From Trametopsis cervina (Eukaryota > Basidiomycota > Agaricomycetes > Polyporales > Irpicaceae), in NCBI GenBank assembly GCA_022385755.1, contig MU278349.1, positions 124,001 to 188,000 on the forward strand: 64,000 bases of DNA, in the 5' to 3' direction. The notes under the pieces were generated by a model, which worked only from the letters and a program-made list of their open reading frames with translations, was not told the DNA's origin and did not search any database. Below, piece after piece: positions 48,601-57,736 of this stretch. Numbering within the stretch: position 1 is the first letter of the stretch; each line of letters opens with the position of its first letter. The position numbers and the translations under genes are program-made.

Positions 48601-51600
48601 TCATCTGTGGGGGAAAGGCTCCGAGGAAGACACTGTGCTATTCATGGATGGTGAACTCGTCTGCGGTGTTTTGGACAAGTCAGCATTTGGGGCAACTGAC
48701 TATGGTCTTGTCCACTCTGTATACGAATTATACGGTGCTGACGTCGCCGGGGTCCTCTTGGGAGTTCTAAGTCGCTTATTCACCAAGTTTCTTCAGCATC
48801 GGGCGTTCACCTGCCGCATGGATGACTTGGCTTTAACACCCCAAGGCAATGCCAGCAGGAAACAGCTCCTTGAGCGTGGGGCGAACCTCGGCACCGTGGG
48901 TGCGATAGAGAACTTCCCGTCTCTCAGCAAGATTTCAGAGGCGGAGAAGCCATCGGCATTGAGAGGCTTGCTTGAAGATGTGCTCCGGGATGACTCCAAA
49001 ATGGCTGGTCTAGATGTGACTGTGAAGGGGAAATTGGCCAAGCTCACCAAGTCTATCGCCGATGCCGTTATGCCGCGCGGTCTGCTGCGACAGTTCCCTC
49101 ACAACCACATGCAAGCTATGACCCAATCTGGCGCGAAGGGGAGTGCTGTCAATGCCCAGCAGATTTCGTGCGCTCTCGGTCAACAGGAATTAGAGGGCCG
49201 ACGTGTACCTGTCATGGTTAGTGGGAAGACGCTGCCCTCCTTCAAGCCGTTCGAGACCAAAGCTATCGCTGGAGGCTACGTTGCAAGTCGATTCTTAACT
49301 GGTGTCAAGCCTCAGGAGTTCTTCTTCCATTGTATGGCTGGTCGCGAGGGTCTCATCGACACTGCTGTGAAGACATCTCGCTCAGGCTATCTCCAAAGAT
49401 GCTTGATCAAGCATTTGGAAGGTATTCGCATACACTATGACAATACAGTGCGCGGCAGTGATTCTTCCGTCTACCAATTCCATTACGGAGGAGACGCATT
49501 GGACGTCACGAAACAGAAGCATCTTCTCCAGTTTGACTTCATCGCTGCGAACGCTTCTACCTTCACCAATAGACTACAAGCTGCCAAAGCTCTGGAGCGA
49601 CTCGATAGCGAAACCGCGGTTTCTCACATGAAGCACGCTTTGAAGAACAAAAGGAAGGCGCGGATAGCGGAAGATGCCACCATTTCTATGTTCAATCCCA
49701 GTCGATACTTAGGAAGCACATCTGAGAAGTTCGCCGAGCAATTGGATGAATATTGTAGTAATCTGAAGTCCGCTCGGCACGAACCAACACAGATACAGAA
49801 GCGCAAGAGTCCTGTTAGCGCGAAGTACTTCCGTTCCTTGATGTACCTTAAGTACATGCGAAGCCTAGTCGAACCTGGGGAGGCCGTAGGTCTGCTGGCG
49901 TCTCAGGGGTAAGAGCCATGTTCTCCGATGTTATTATATGCTCACCAGCCATTCAAACAGTGTTGGTGAACCTTCAACGCAGATGACTCTGAACACCTTC
50001 CACTTTGCAGGTGAGCACAGTATGGCTCTATATCAGTGATCAGAGCTGAGCGTACCTAGGTCATGGTGCCGCTAATGTGACGTTGGGTATCCCACGTCTG
50101 AGGGAAATCGTTATGACAGCATCGCGAAAGCCGAAGACGCCGTCTATGACCATGCTTGTGCGTCGGGATGTTGCGGTCGAGGAGATAGATGCCTTCTGTA
50201 AGAAGGCCGGCAAGTTGACCCTATCTCAAATCGTCGACAAGGTTACCGTGAAGGAGACTCTCGTCGCCAATGGGCCTTCTCGATCGAAGGACTTCACTAT
50301 CCAGCTCTCATTCTATCCTCCTGCTGAATATTCGGCCGAGTACGGCGTAGAACCTGTGGAGGTTCTCTCTGCGTTCGGGACCAAGTTCCCACTCATACTA
50401 AAGAAGGAGATCCAGAACGAGCTGCGCAAGCTTGACCAGGACCTCAAATCTCAAATAGCGAATGTTGGACGTGGAAAGGTTGTCCGTGACAGGGCTGAAA
50501 CAGGCGGTGCCAACGACGCCGAGGACGAGGGCGAAGCTGAGTCCCGGAGAAGAGATGACGACGAGGAGAGTGAGGTTGGGGATGGAGATGCCACGGCTGC
50601 CAAGCGTCAGCGTCAGACGAAGGAGCAGGCGTCATATGAAGACGATGAAGACGATGAGGAGGACGTTGGCGATACAGCTATGAGAGACGAAGAGATAGAG
50701 GCCGCTTACGCCTCTGATCATGATGTCGCGGAAGATGATGCTGAGTCTGACCACTTAGCAGAAGAAGTTGACGCCGTTGAACAGCTGTTCATGGAAAATT
50801 TCCCTCAAGCTAGATCGTTTAATTTCCGCGATACCGGCTGCAGTATCGATCTTCAGGTCGGTCTCAGGTCTTCTTGGGCATAACGCGCTACTGACGCCAT
50901 CTTGTAGTTCGGCTCAGACATGCCAAAGCTGCTGCTCGTTGGCTTAGTTGAGAAGACATGTCTGAAAACGATTATCCGAGAGATCAAGGGAATTACCGAC
51001 TGTTTCAAGAGCAAGGATGAGAAAGACGGTGAAATTTATCGAGTGAGTCTCCCATCCCTGTCACTCGTTCATGTGGCTAACCTTTATCAAGCTTACGACT
51101 AACGGCTCCAACATCTCTGGGATGTGGCACTTCGCATGCAGCGATGCCGACAGCCTCATTGACGAACATAGCATCTATTCCAATGATATATATGCTCTAC
51201 TATGCACATATGGCGTGGAAGCCGCTCGGGCTGCGATCTTACGGGAAGTGGGGGGCGTATTCGATGTTTACAAGATCGATGTCGATAACAGACATTTACA
51301 GCTTATTGCCGACTATATGGTGCGCCGCACGTCCGATAAACTCATTTATGATACTCACTTTGTTTCCGCAGACGTTCGATGGTGGTTACAAGCCTTTCAA
51401 TCGGTCAGGTATCTCGACCAACCCATCGCCACTTCTCAAGGCATCTTACGAGACCACCGCCTCATTTCTTTCCGAGGCGACGTTGCATGGTGATTTCGAC
51501 GATCTCAGCACACCATCGGGCAACATTGTCGCAGGACGATTGAACTTGACGGGCACTGGTGTGTTCGATGTTGTAATGCCTTTAGGCTCGGAGGCCAAAG

Positions 51601-51617
51601 TACCCAATCTGCGGTGA
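45681..51617 (+). CDS. RPA190: DNA-directed RNA polymerase I largest subunit (RPA190/A190)
   Basis: A190 forms the active centre of RNA polymerase I, which makes the 35S pre-rRNA in the nucleolus. Near the N-terminus the zinc clamp reads [20 protein letters not shown] (after splicing) and GTCMFCHRF. Later blocks include [32 protein letters not shown] and the catalytic [15 protein letters not shown], whose three aspartates bind the essential Mg. Its exons are unusually small (47972..47985 and 48043..48060). Bridge helix and trigger loop follow ([20 protein letters not shown], then [20 protein letters not shown]). A Pol I-specific acidic insert ([12 protein letters not shown] region, ~50450..50780) separates this from the C-terminal jaw and tail, ending SEAKVPNLR. 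More than ten introns. Intact and full length. Confidence 0.96.
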
Positions 51618-52450
51618 TACAGTCATGTATTTGTTCGTGGCTGTATGAATGTTCTTCTTCGCGAGCAAGGACTTGTGTGTGCTTAGTGGTACAGACGTTG
51701 AGAGGCCGATCAGCACTTTTACCGCACATGATAAGCGTTTCTGCGAGTTCCCCGGACACTTAGCAACCACGGAAACCAGGAACGACCGTTTGTCCGAGAA
51801 ATTTAGACAGATACCTTGACGGTGGCAAAGCTTCAAGCGTTAGTTTCTGAATAGTCGCTTCCCCAGTCAATCACGATCACGGCACTAATCGGGCCTGGCA
51901 GAGCGACTGAAGCTACAAGCATCTGTACCAAAGTCCTACTTCTTGTGAAATATTACGTCCCCAGGTCGCTATCTTATGGATTACGCCGGTCGATGCGCTC
52001 ACGATTTATCAGGAGATCCTAGATCACGGGGTACCTCCAGAAAGCTCTGAATCACAATAATTGCCACACGGTTTCGATGCTGAAATGAATCATGAAACCG
52101 GCTCTGCTCCTCATCACTGCCGTTTCCGGTACGTGACATTTCTGCTGATGACAGTAATGCAACGGGAGGGCAGCTCCAATCCACTTTCATAACGTCGCTC
52201 CGAGGGGCCTTGAAAAAGATTAGCTTGGAACCTTCGCGTCATGGCCAAAATGGATTCTCAGCTGTTTCGCTCGCTTTAGGCCAGTATATTGCGCGGCTCA
52301 AGGACAAATGTCCTCGTTTTAGTGGCGATAAGAGCCAAGGATGCGACACATGTCGTCCTACCACTGCGTCAGAAATCGCATAACGGGACTAGGACGCTGG
52401 CCGACAAGATCGCGCTGAAACATTGGGACGTTTGCATTTTGCTGAACCGG
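51618..52450. other. Intergenic region after RPA190
   Basis: These 833 bp hold the RPA190 3' UTR and the upstream region of the cysteine-rich micro-exon gene. Minus-strand ORFs at 51582..51836 and 51999..52190 have no recognisable domain. I see no repeats. Confidence 0.45.
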
Positions 52451-52458
52451 TATAAAAG
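52451..52458 (+). promoter_or_regulatory. TATA box of the cysteine-rich micro-exon gene
   Basis: TATAAAAG lies 97 bp upstream of the ATG at 52548. Its position independently supports a gene starting there, although no long ORF follows. Confidence 0.65.
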
Positions 52459-52547
52459 CAGCGTCCGAGACTGCTATCGTCGTGTCAGCATTCGCATATA
52501 CACAATCCCCCAAGTCTATACAGTCACAGTACAGTCGTTCACCCATC

Positions 52548-53109
52548 ATGTGCAGAATGCGCCGGTGAGTATAACGTCGTCACTCCGTTACTGCCAACGT
52601 CATAGCTTACCATCATCGTAGAGTGAGAAATGTTTATAGGTATGAGCACCGTCAGGCCGTTCGCATATCGAGTGACTGACTGGCCTTTGCCAGATGTGGT
52701 CATGCTATCAACGAGGTCAGTCAATACAGCCCACGGAGTCGTTTCCTAAACTGACTTACGATGACTAGCCGGACCAAGAGGTTAGCACTCTTCTATCATA
52801 TCTACTCAAGCTCACGAGGCTCGTATACGTAGATCAAGTGCGAGTCCACCACCTGCAAGTTCAGCCCAGTGCATCCTCCAGACTGTGTGCCTCCCAGTTG
52901 CAGTCAGACCTGTTGGCAATAGTGAGTTACTAAGCCCTTGCCACGGATCATGGATCGATGCTGACTAAGTCAATATAGCCGTCAGTATCCCGAGCAATAT
53001 TGTAAGTTTTCCAGCGCATGGAGCAGATGGAAACACAGCGCTGATTCATCGACCAGCGCCACACATCGGCGCCGTGTGCCCTCACTGCGCGGCCCAGGGT
53101 CTGCGTTGA
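52548..53109 (+). CDS. Small cysteine-rich protein (77 residues) encoded by seven exons
   Basis: I assemble this gene from exons 52548..52564, 52622..52639, 52694..52715, 52769..52780, 52833..52921, 52979..53001 and 53057..53109. They sum to 234 nt with no frame break. All six introns are 52-57 nt with GT-AG ends, the usual size in this genome. The product starts MCRMRRVRNVYRCGH, then has KCESTTCKFSPVHPPDC, VPPSCSQTCWQYRQYPEQY and CPHC near the C-terminus. Nine Cys (2, 13, 26, 31, 41, 46, 50, 68, 71) and several His suggest zinc binding. There is no signal peptide, so it is probably intracellular. The RVRNVY, CGH, CKFS, HPP, TCWQYRQYP and CPxC pattern resembles small uncharacterised agaricomycete proteins as I remember them. 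Function unknown. Confidence 0.75.
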
Positions 53110-53483
53110 TTGCACTATGAGCTCCTGGGCCTGGCAGCAATAATTGCAGTTTCGGTACAATGGGACAGCCATTGCATATGAAATGCGGACCGGACGGAGC
53201 CTACTTCTTGGACGATGTATCACTCTGCTTGTACCTATGACATATGCCTTCATTCACCATTGAGAAATTGAATCCTTTCCACTTACCATCGTATAGACAG
53301 CGAAGAAAATCTACGTCCAGACCAAGACCGGCGAGTCTATCCGCACCAGGTAACACACAATACGGTGATAATTGGATTCAGCAGGGGTGAATCGCCGATG
53401 AAATAGAGTTATCAAGCATACTTATACAAGGAAACGGTCGTGAAAGGCATGCACAGACTGAAACTTCGGGTGTAATCGCCCTA
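53110..53483. other. 3' region between the cysteine-rich gene and SF3B6
   Basis: These 374 bp lie between convergent stops. No further Cys-rich exon or other gene is evident. Confidence 0.45.
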
Positions 53484-53957
53484 TCAATCTTCATCTTTGA
53501 TGTCGTGCGTTTTCTTGAGCTGAGCGAGTTCCTCCTCTCTACGAGCAAGGTCCGCTTTTGCGGCAGCAGCGTCTTGTTTCGCGGGCATGTGGTACAGAAC
53601 GACGATATATCTCTCCTGAAGGTGGAAACCGTTGAGGTGGTCCAATGCATTCTTAGCCTGAAAGCCTTTGTCAGCACACTGCGGGATGTCCTACTATGCT
53701 TTCACTTACATCCATCACATCGTCGAATACGACGAACGCGGTACCACGGGTTTTCTGTTCGCTGCCTATGCGTATCTGGCGTATGCTACCATACCGACCG
53801 AAGAGGTCATAAAGGTCTTCACCACTGATCTGGTAGTTAAGATTTTTGACGAAGAGTATTCTATTCGCACCGGGCGGTAGCTTAGACTTATATGGCGTCA
53901 GATTGCAACAAAAAATCATGCAAAAGAGATACGTACTGTCGGACGTGCTAATGCCAT
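53484..53957 (-). CDS. SF3B6: Splicing factor 3B subunit 6 (SF3b14/p14)
   Basis: p14 is the SF3b subunit of the U2 snRNP that sits near the branch-point adenosine. The start at 53957 gives MALARPT, spliced to a KLPPGANR segment. A single RRM follows: RNP2 is ILFVKNL and RNP1 is TRGTAFVVF, with DLYDLFGRYGSIRQIRIGSE between. The next exon has AKNALDHLNGFHLQERYIVV and the C-terminus is a charged helix (REEELAQLKKTHDIKDED). The length of about 120 residues and the Leu-Pro-Pro...Asn-Arg-Ile-Leu lead-in are diagnostic for p14. The human residue Tyr22, which contacts the branch adenosine, is Phe here. Two introns. The splice acceptor of exon 2 could be shifted by two codons. Confidence 0.92.
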
Positions 53958-54958
53958 GTCGATAATAGATAGAGGGATGGGGAAGGAGGTGACGACACGG
54001 AACGCAGCGCAAGTGTGACACGTCACAGGTTGCGCAGTACAGGAATGGAAAGTGTGATAGGTCGGCCGGACGGGTGCTCCGGCTGTGCAAAGCTGATCTC
54101 CGTACATCATCAAGAGCTCATGAATGGACTCGATTAGCATCTTTGCGCTCCTAGTCCTGAGCGATAGTCTGGCTGTCTAATGCTTAAAGCAGAGAGTGGC
54201 GTCAAGGCGACCTGTAACTTCCGTAGGAAACCTTCAACTAAGACCGAACGTGTTCGTCGGTACCTTGATAGGTACATGATAATCTGCTTGGATGTAAGCT
54301 TGACTCTAAGAGTCTGTTTTTAGCGAATATGTGGTCCCAGGTAATCTCAACAATAGCGACTCGGGCGTGAGTAACTGCAATTTTACATCTTTTTTCTCGC
54401 GATCTACATTACGGATCTCGCGATATACCACGATTTAGTCTCCTTCAGTCTGGCTTCTGAACCCGTACTTCATGCATGGAAACATGTTATTGTTCGAGCA
54501 ATACAGGTTAGGCCCTGTTGCATTCAACTGTGGAGTAAACGTACTAGAATTCTGATGAACACTCTGACTCATGGGCCGGTTTTCCTGTCAAGCATTGACA
54601 TGACTTCGTATGAAGTTTGAGACGGGTCCAGATGGACACAGTTTTGGATACAAGAGAGCTGGCAATAAGGTTATGCATTGCATGTACATCAAGGGACCAA
54701 GCGTCCTTGCAACAATATCAGAACAGCCTGATTGCTCTACAGGTGGGACAGCCCTTCTGAAAGTAGTCTAGTGTTTCATGGTCTAAATCCTTCAAGAGAA
54801 ATGGGCTGTGCAAGGCTGCCACGGAAGACCATTCCGCAATGTGACCGTTTCTTGGTATGTGCCACACGGATGTACGTAAGGTGTCCGCGGTTCTTCATCC
54901 TGTCCACCGAGCGGTACATTACCAGCCGTGAGAGAGCGCCTGTAAAGTCAAAGCACAT
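53958..54958. other. Gene-poor intergenic DNA
   Basis: This kilobase upstream of SF3B6 holds only short, composition-poor ORFs. Two short inverted motifs with TCTCGCGAT near 54395..54425 are the only pattern I see. No transposon ends are visible. Confidence 0.45.
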
Positions 54959-55731
54959 CTAGTCGTCTGGATGATGTTCGGGAATCAGCATCACAACTCT
55001 TGTATGGTTATGAGTGTCCCAAGAAGGAATGCTCCGAGTTGCCTTCCGGGGTCTGCTAAGCAATGAGTTTTCGATATTTATCAAACTTGCGCGACTGCGA
55101 ACCATCTGACTGAATATGTCGTCCCCACTGGGTAATATTGCCTTTCGACATATATGAACAAAGGCATTGACGCTGTGTTGTATCAGTAGACAACTCCCAC
55201 GCTGTAACGAGGACAAGATACTGAGGCTGTCAGAACGGATTTGATGACAGCGTTAAATGCATTGCAGGCGCCACGGGTAGGCATAAGCTCTGTATCTTGC
55301 AGGTATCAGCACTGAACAGACGCTTCTTGTTATTTTTGCGCGCCCGGTGCACTTGAGTGAGATCATGCGTGGATGAATTGCGCAAGTAGTGGGCAAACAC
55401 GGGCCTGTCAGCTGAGCATACTTGGGACTCCGCACGGGCAAGATTGGGAAAGACGCATTTCATCAGGCGGAGATAAGTAGCCATAACTCGAGAGTAACAC
55501 TCCCACAGTTCTTGATTCTGGGCTTCCACATAACTATGATAACCAAACTCAGCGCTGCTGACATAGAACACAAATCACTGTATAACAGACCTAGGTAGAA
55601 GACCGAACATTCGCATAACCCGTCTCCGCAGCTTTGCGATATCGGGCAGTCTCCGTGCGCCGCTAGATTCATTACCATTCTCCTATAACAGGATCTCTAT
55701 GAGCGCGGAGCATAACATCATCTGGAACCAT
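54959..55731 (-). CDS. Possible multi-exon gene, unrecognised
   Basis: Several segments on the minus strand read like protein. One exon chain gives RRLPDIAKLRRRVMRMFGLL, then EFGYHSYVEAQNQELWECYS and RVMATYLRLMKCVFPNLARA. A later one gives CNAFNAVIKSVLTASVSCPR in one frame, or ICRKAILPSGDDIFSQMVRS in another, up to a stop at 54959. Joining them requires introns of only 34-36 nt at the 5' end, shorter than the 50-57 nt normal here, and the frame downstream is ambiguous. The start at 55731 is a guess. It may be a real gene with an unusual structure or a decaying one. I do not recognise any domain. Confidence 0.35.
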
Positions 55732-55793
55732 GACTCACTGTAAAAACTAATATACGATAAGACAACTCTGGTCTGAGGCGAAACACAACGAAA

Positions 55794-56096
55794 ATGGCGT
55801 CGCAGTCCTACCCCCGCAACCTGGCGGCTTCTCAGACCCTGAATAAAAATCAACACGTGCAGATCAGCACATCAACAGCCTGCACGGAGATAGAAGAGGG
55901 CGAAGAAGTGCACTTATCGACACTTCTTAACCACGGTAATCGGAGAGACCATTGCAACATTAATCTTCTTCACGTCAGACCGCCAGGCGGTGACATCGCT
56001 ATGCCCATCTTGGTCGGTAAGTATACGCCATTTACTTTTCATCCTAGACATCGCGATAACAATCGCGGAATAAACTGGCGGGTGTTGGGGTGGTGA
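55794..56096 (+). CDS. Possible small protein, 100 residues, unrecognised
   Basis: An ORF with a good A-rich start context (AAAATGG) begins MASQSYPRNLAASQTLNKNQ and includes EIEEGEEVHLSTLLNHG. Composition is plausible for a protein, and a possible donor (GTAAGT) lies near 56017, so the real 3' end may be spliced. No domain, signal peptide or membrane segment is seen. Weak call. Confidence 0.28.
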   Translation: MASQSYPRNLAASQTLNKNQHVQISTSTACTEIEEGEEVHLSTLLNHGNRRDHCNINLLHVRPPGGDIAMPILVGKYTPFTFHPRHRDNNRGINWRVLGW

Positions 56097-56197
56097 GAGC
56101 TGTCATTGTGCAGTTCAGATGTTAAAAGTGAGAAGGCTACACCTACTCGGGAGCCGCAACGAGCGCACAACTGAGGAGGGTCGGTCAGGTACGCAAG

Positions 56198-56365
56198 ATG
56201 CCACCTAGACAGAGGTTCACAAAGAAGGCAAGGCCGTTAAAGTACCCCGTTTTCTATGCTTTCATTGGCCCATCAGTCGCAACCAATTATGCTGTAATGA
56301 AGTCAATCAGGACCAGGATGATGGACGGCCACAACCAGTTCGCTTCCTCATCGTTCTGGAAGTGA
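56198..56365 (+). CDS. Possible 55-residue basic membrane-type small protein
   Basis: This short ORF starts MPPRQRFTKKARPLKYP, has a hydrophobic middle (VFYAFIGPSVATNYAVM) and a basic MKSIRTRMMDGHN segment before the stop. The layout of basic N-terminus plus one short hydrophobic stretch resembles small mitochondrial inner-membrane subunits. It is uninterrupted and too short for standard ORF calling. No family is recognised, so this is a suggestion only. Confidence 0.3.
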   Translation: MPPRQRFTKKARPLKYPVFYAFIGPSVATNYAVMKSIRTRMMDGHNQFASSSFWK

Positions 56366-56986
56366 AATGAGCAACGTGACGTGACATTGTTCAATGTCAT
56401 CGCCGGTTGCGGCACTGCTTAGAAGATCCGTCGCAGCCGGGAAAAATACGAGTCTGCTTCGGCATTGCTGCGCGGAATTACGGACCATTTCTCCCCAAGA
56501 CTTCCCAGAGGGACAACAGCCGTCATTGCCGTATGATAGCTGCCTTGATTCAGTGGCTGATAGGTGAAGAGCGGAGCGACATCGATCACCTGGCCTTGTA
56601 CATGAGTCTTAGGCTACCGAAAGAAGTGCGAATACGCACGAATACTTTCTAAGACAAGACGGCCCGATAAGCTGGATACATGAAGCAAAGGGAGTGGCCA
56701 CGCCCGCCAGAGTGTAGGATCTGCGTCATGGTCCTCGGATCGACAGCGTGGTAAGTAGAGTGAATATTATGCGAATTATCACACACTGGACTCTTTCTCC
56801 CCGTTCTGCTCAGGGAGAAGGTAAAAACATGGAGACAACCAAGCTGCATTTCAAGATATCCAGTAGCCACTACGAACCTCCTGCGATACGCGTCTAATTA
56901 GAGTCTGAAGCCCTTGTCACTCATTCGGCTTGAACGCTCACATGTGACAACCCTCAAGGATGAGATACGGCTCCTTTACGGTCCAT
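56366..56986. other. Intergenic region before LCL2
   Basis: These 621 bp contain the LCL2 3' flank and short ORFs (for example 56407..56652) without domains. Nothing else is evident. Confidence 0.45.
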
Positions 56987-57414
56987 TTATTTCCCAAACT
57001 TTCGAGAGAGCTTTTCAACATCGTCGCAGTCATTCGTGCCACGAACGCACAGCACAGTGGCACCCCCTTTCTCCTCCGCGTCTGGAATAACGCACTTGAC
57101 GTCTTCCGCGTTCGGACACGGACACTGCGCAGGGTCCTGAACGCACACGAGTGTCCCCGGGCAAAGGTAGTCAGAGCACGGTACTAGAAGCGCATTTGAG
57201 TTTGATTACTGGCCGACGAGATGCCCTTATCGTAGGAAACCGGTTACATACCAGCGTCTGCATGGGCAGCCCACTGCGGGGGATGGCTTGGTTGTCGGTG
57301 ATGTTGCCCGGGATGTTGACCTTGACCGAACATTTGGTCGAAGAATTGAAACTGTGCCCAAGCTCCTGGAAGAGCAAAGGTGAGGAGCGCGAGGGCAACC
57401 GTTTTGTGCCACAT
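56987..57414 (-). CDS. LCL2: Long chronological lifespan protein 2 (Lcl2)
   Basis: Lcl2 is a small secreted or ER-luminal fungal protein, named from a yeast lifespan screen and linked to protein quality control. The start at 57414 gives a signal peptide (MWHKTVALALLTFALPGAWA). The mature part begins QFQFFDQMFGQGQHPGQHH, a family hallmark (FFxxMFG), with a Gln/His/Pro-rich linker. After one intron (donor inside ADAG) the Cys-rich domain reads PCSDYLCPGTLVCVQDPAQC, PCPNAEDVKCVIPDAEEKG and GATVLCVRGTNDCDD, ending KLSRKFGK. About 120 residues, the normal family length. It is divergent from the synaptojanin-like gene (322 bp between starts). Confidence 0.92.
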
Positions 57415-57736
57415 CTTCAGAATTATGAATAATGTCTGAGGGAAGCTGTCGTGTCTGCGTTCCAACCACGTTACACAGGAATAGTATATAGACGCCCCAT
57501 CAACGCCATCAGCTTACGTCACCTGCTTTCCATACATGGAGTACGGCGCGTGCACTGGCAGATCCCTACTCGGCGACTTCAGGTTGCTGCATCTAGCTAT
57601 ATAGCACAAGCCTGACTACCCATTTGTATCAGTCTACAACTAACAGAAAATCCTGGTGTGGTCAGCTTGCAATTGCTGCTAGTCGGACAACCTCTCTGAA
57701 TCAGCTCCCTAACTGCGGGGCTGCGGTTGGTCAATC
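57415..57736. promoter_or_regulatory. Shared promoter of LCL2 and the synaptojanin-like gene
   Basis: The divergent starts are 322 bp apart. TATATA at 57485..57490 lies about 70 bp upstream of the LCL2 ATG and could be its TATA box. A second TATATA at about 57599 is less well placed. Confidence 0.5.

Noticed and set aside
54390..54430. Short TCTCGCGAT repeats as possible transposon ends
   Set aside because: Too short, no transposase-like ORF, no target-site duplication seen.
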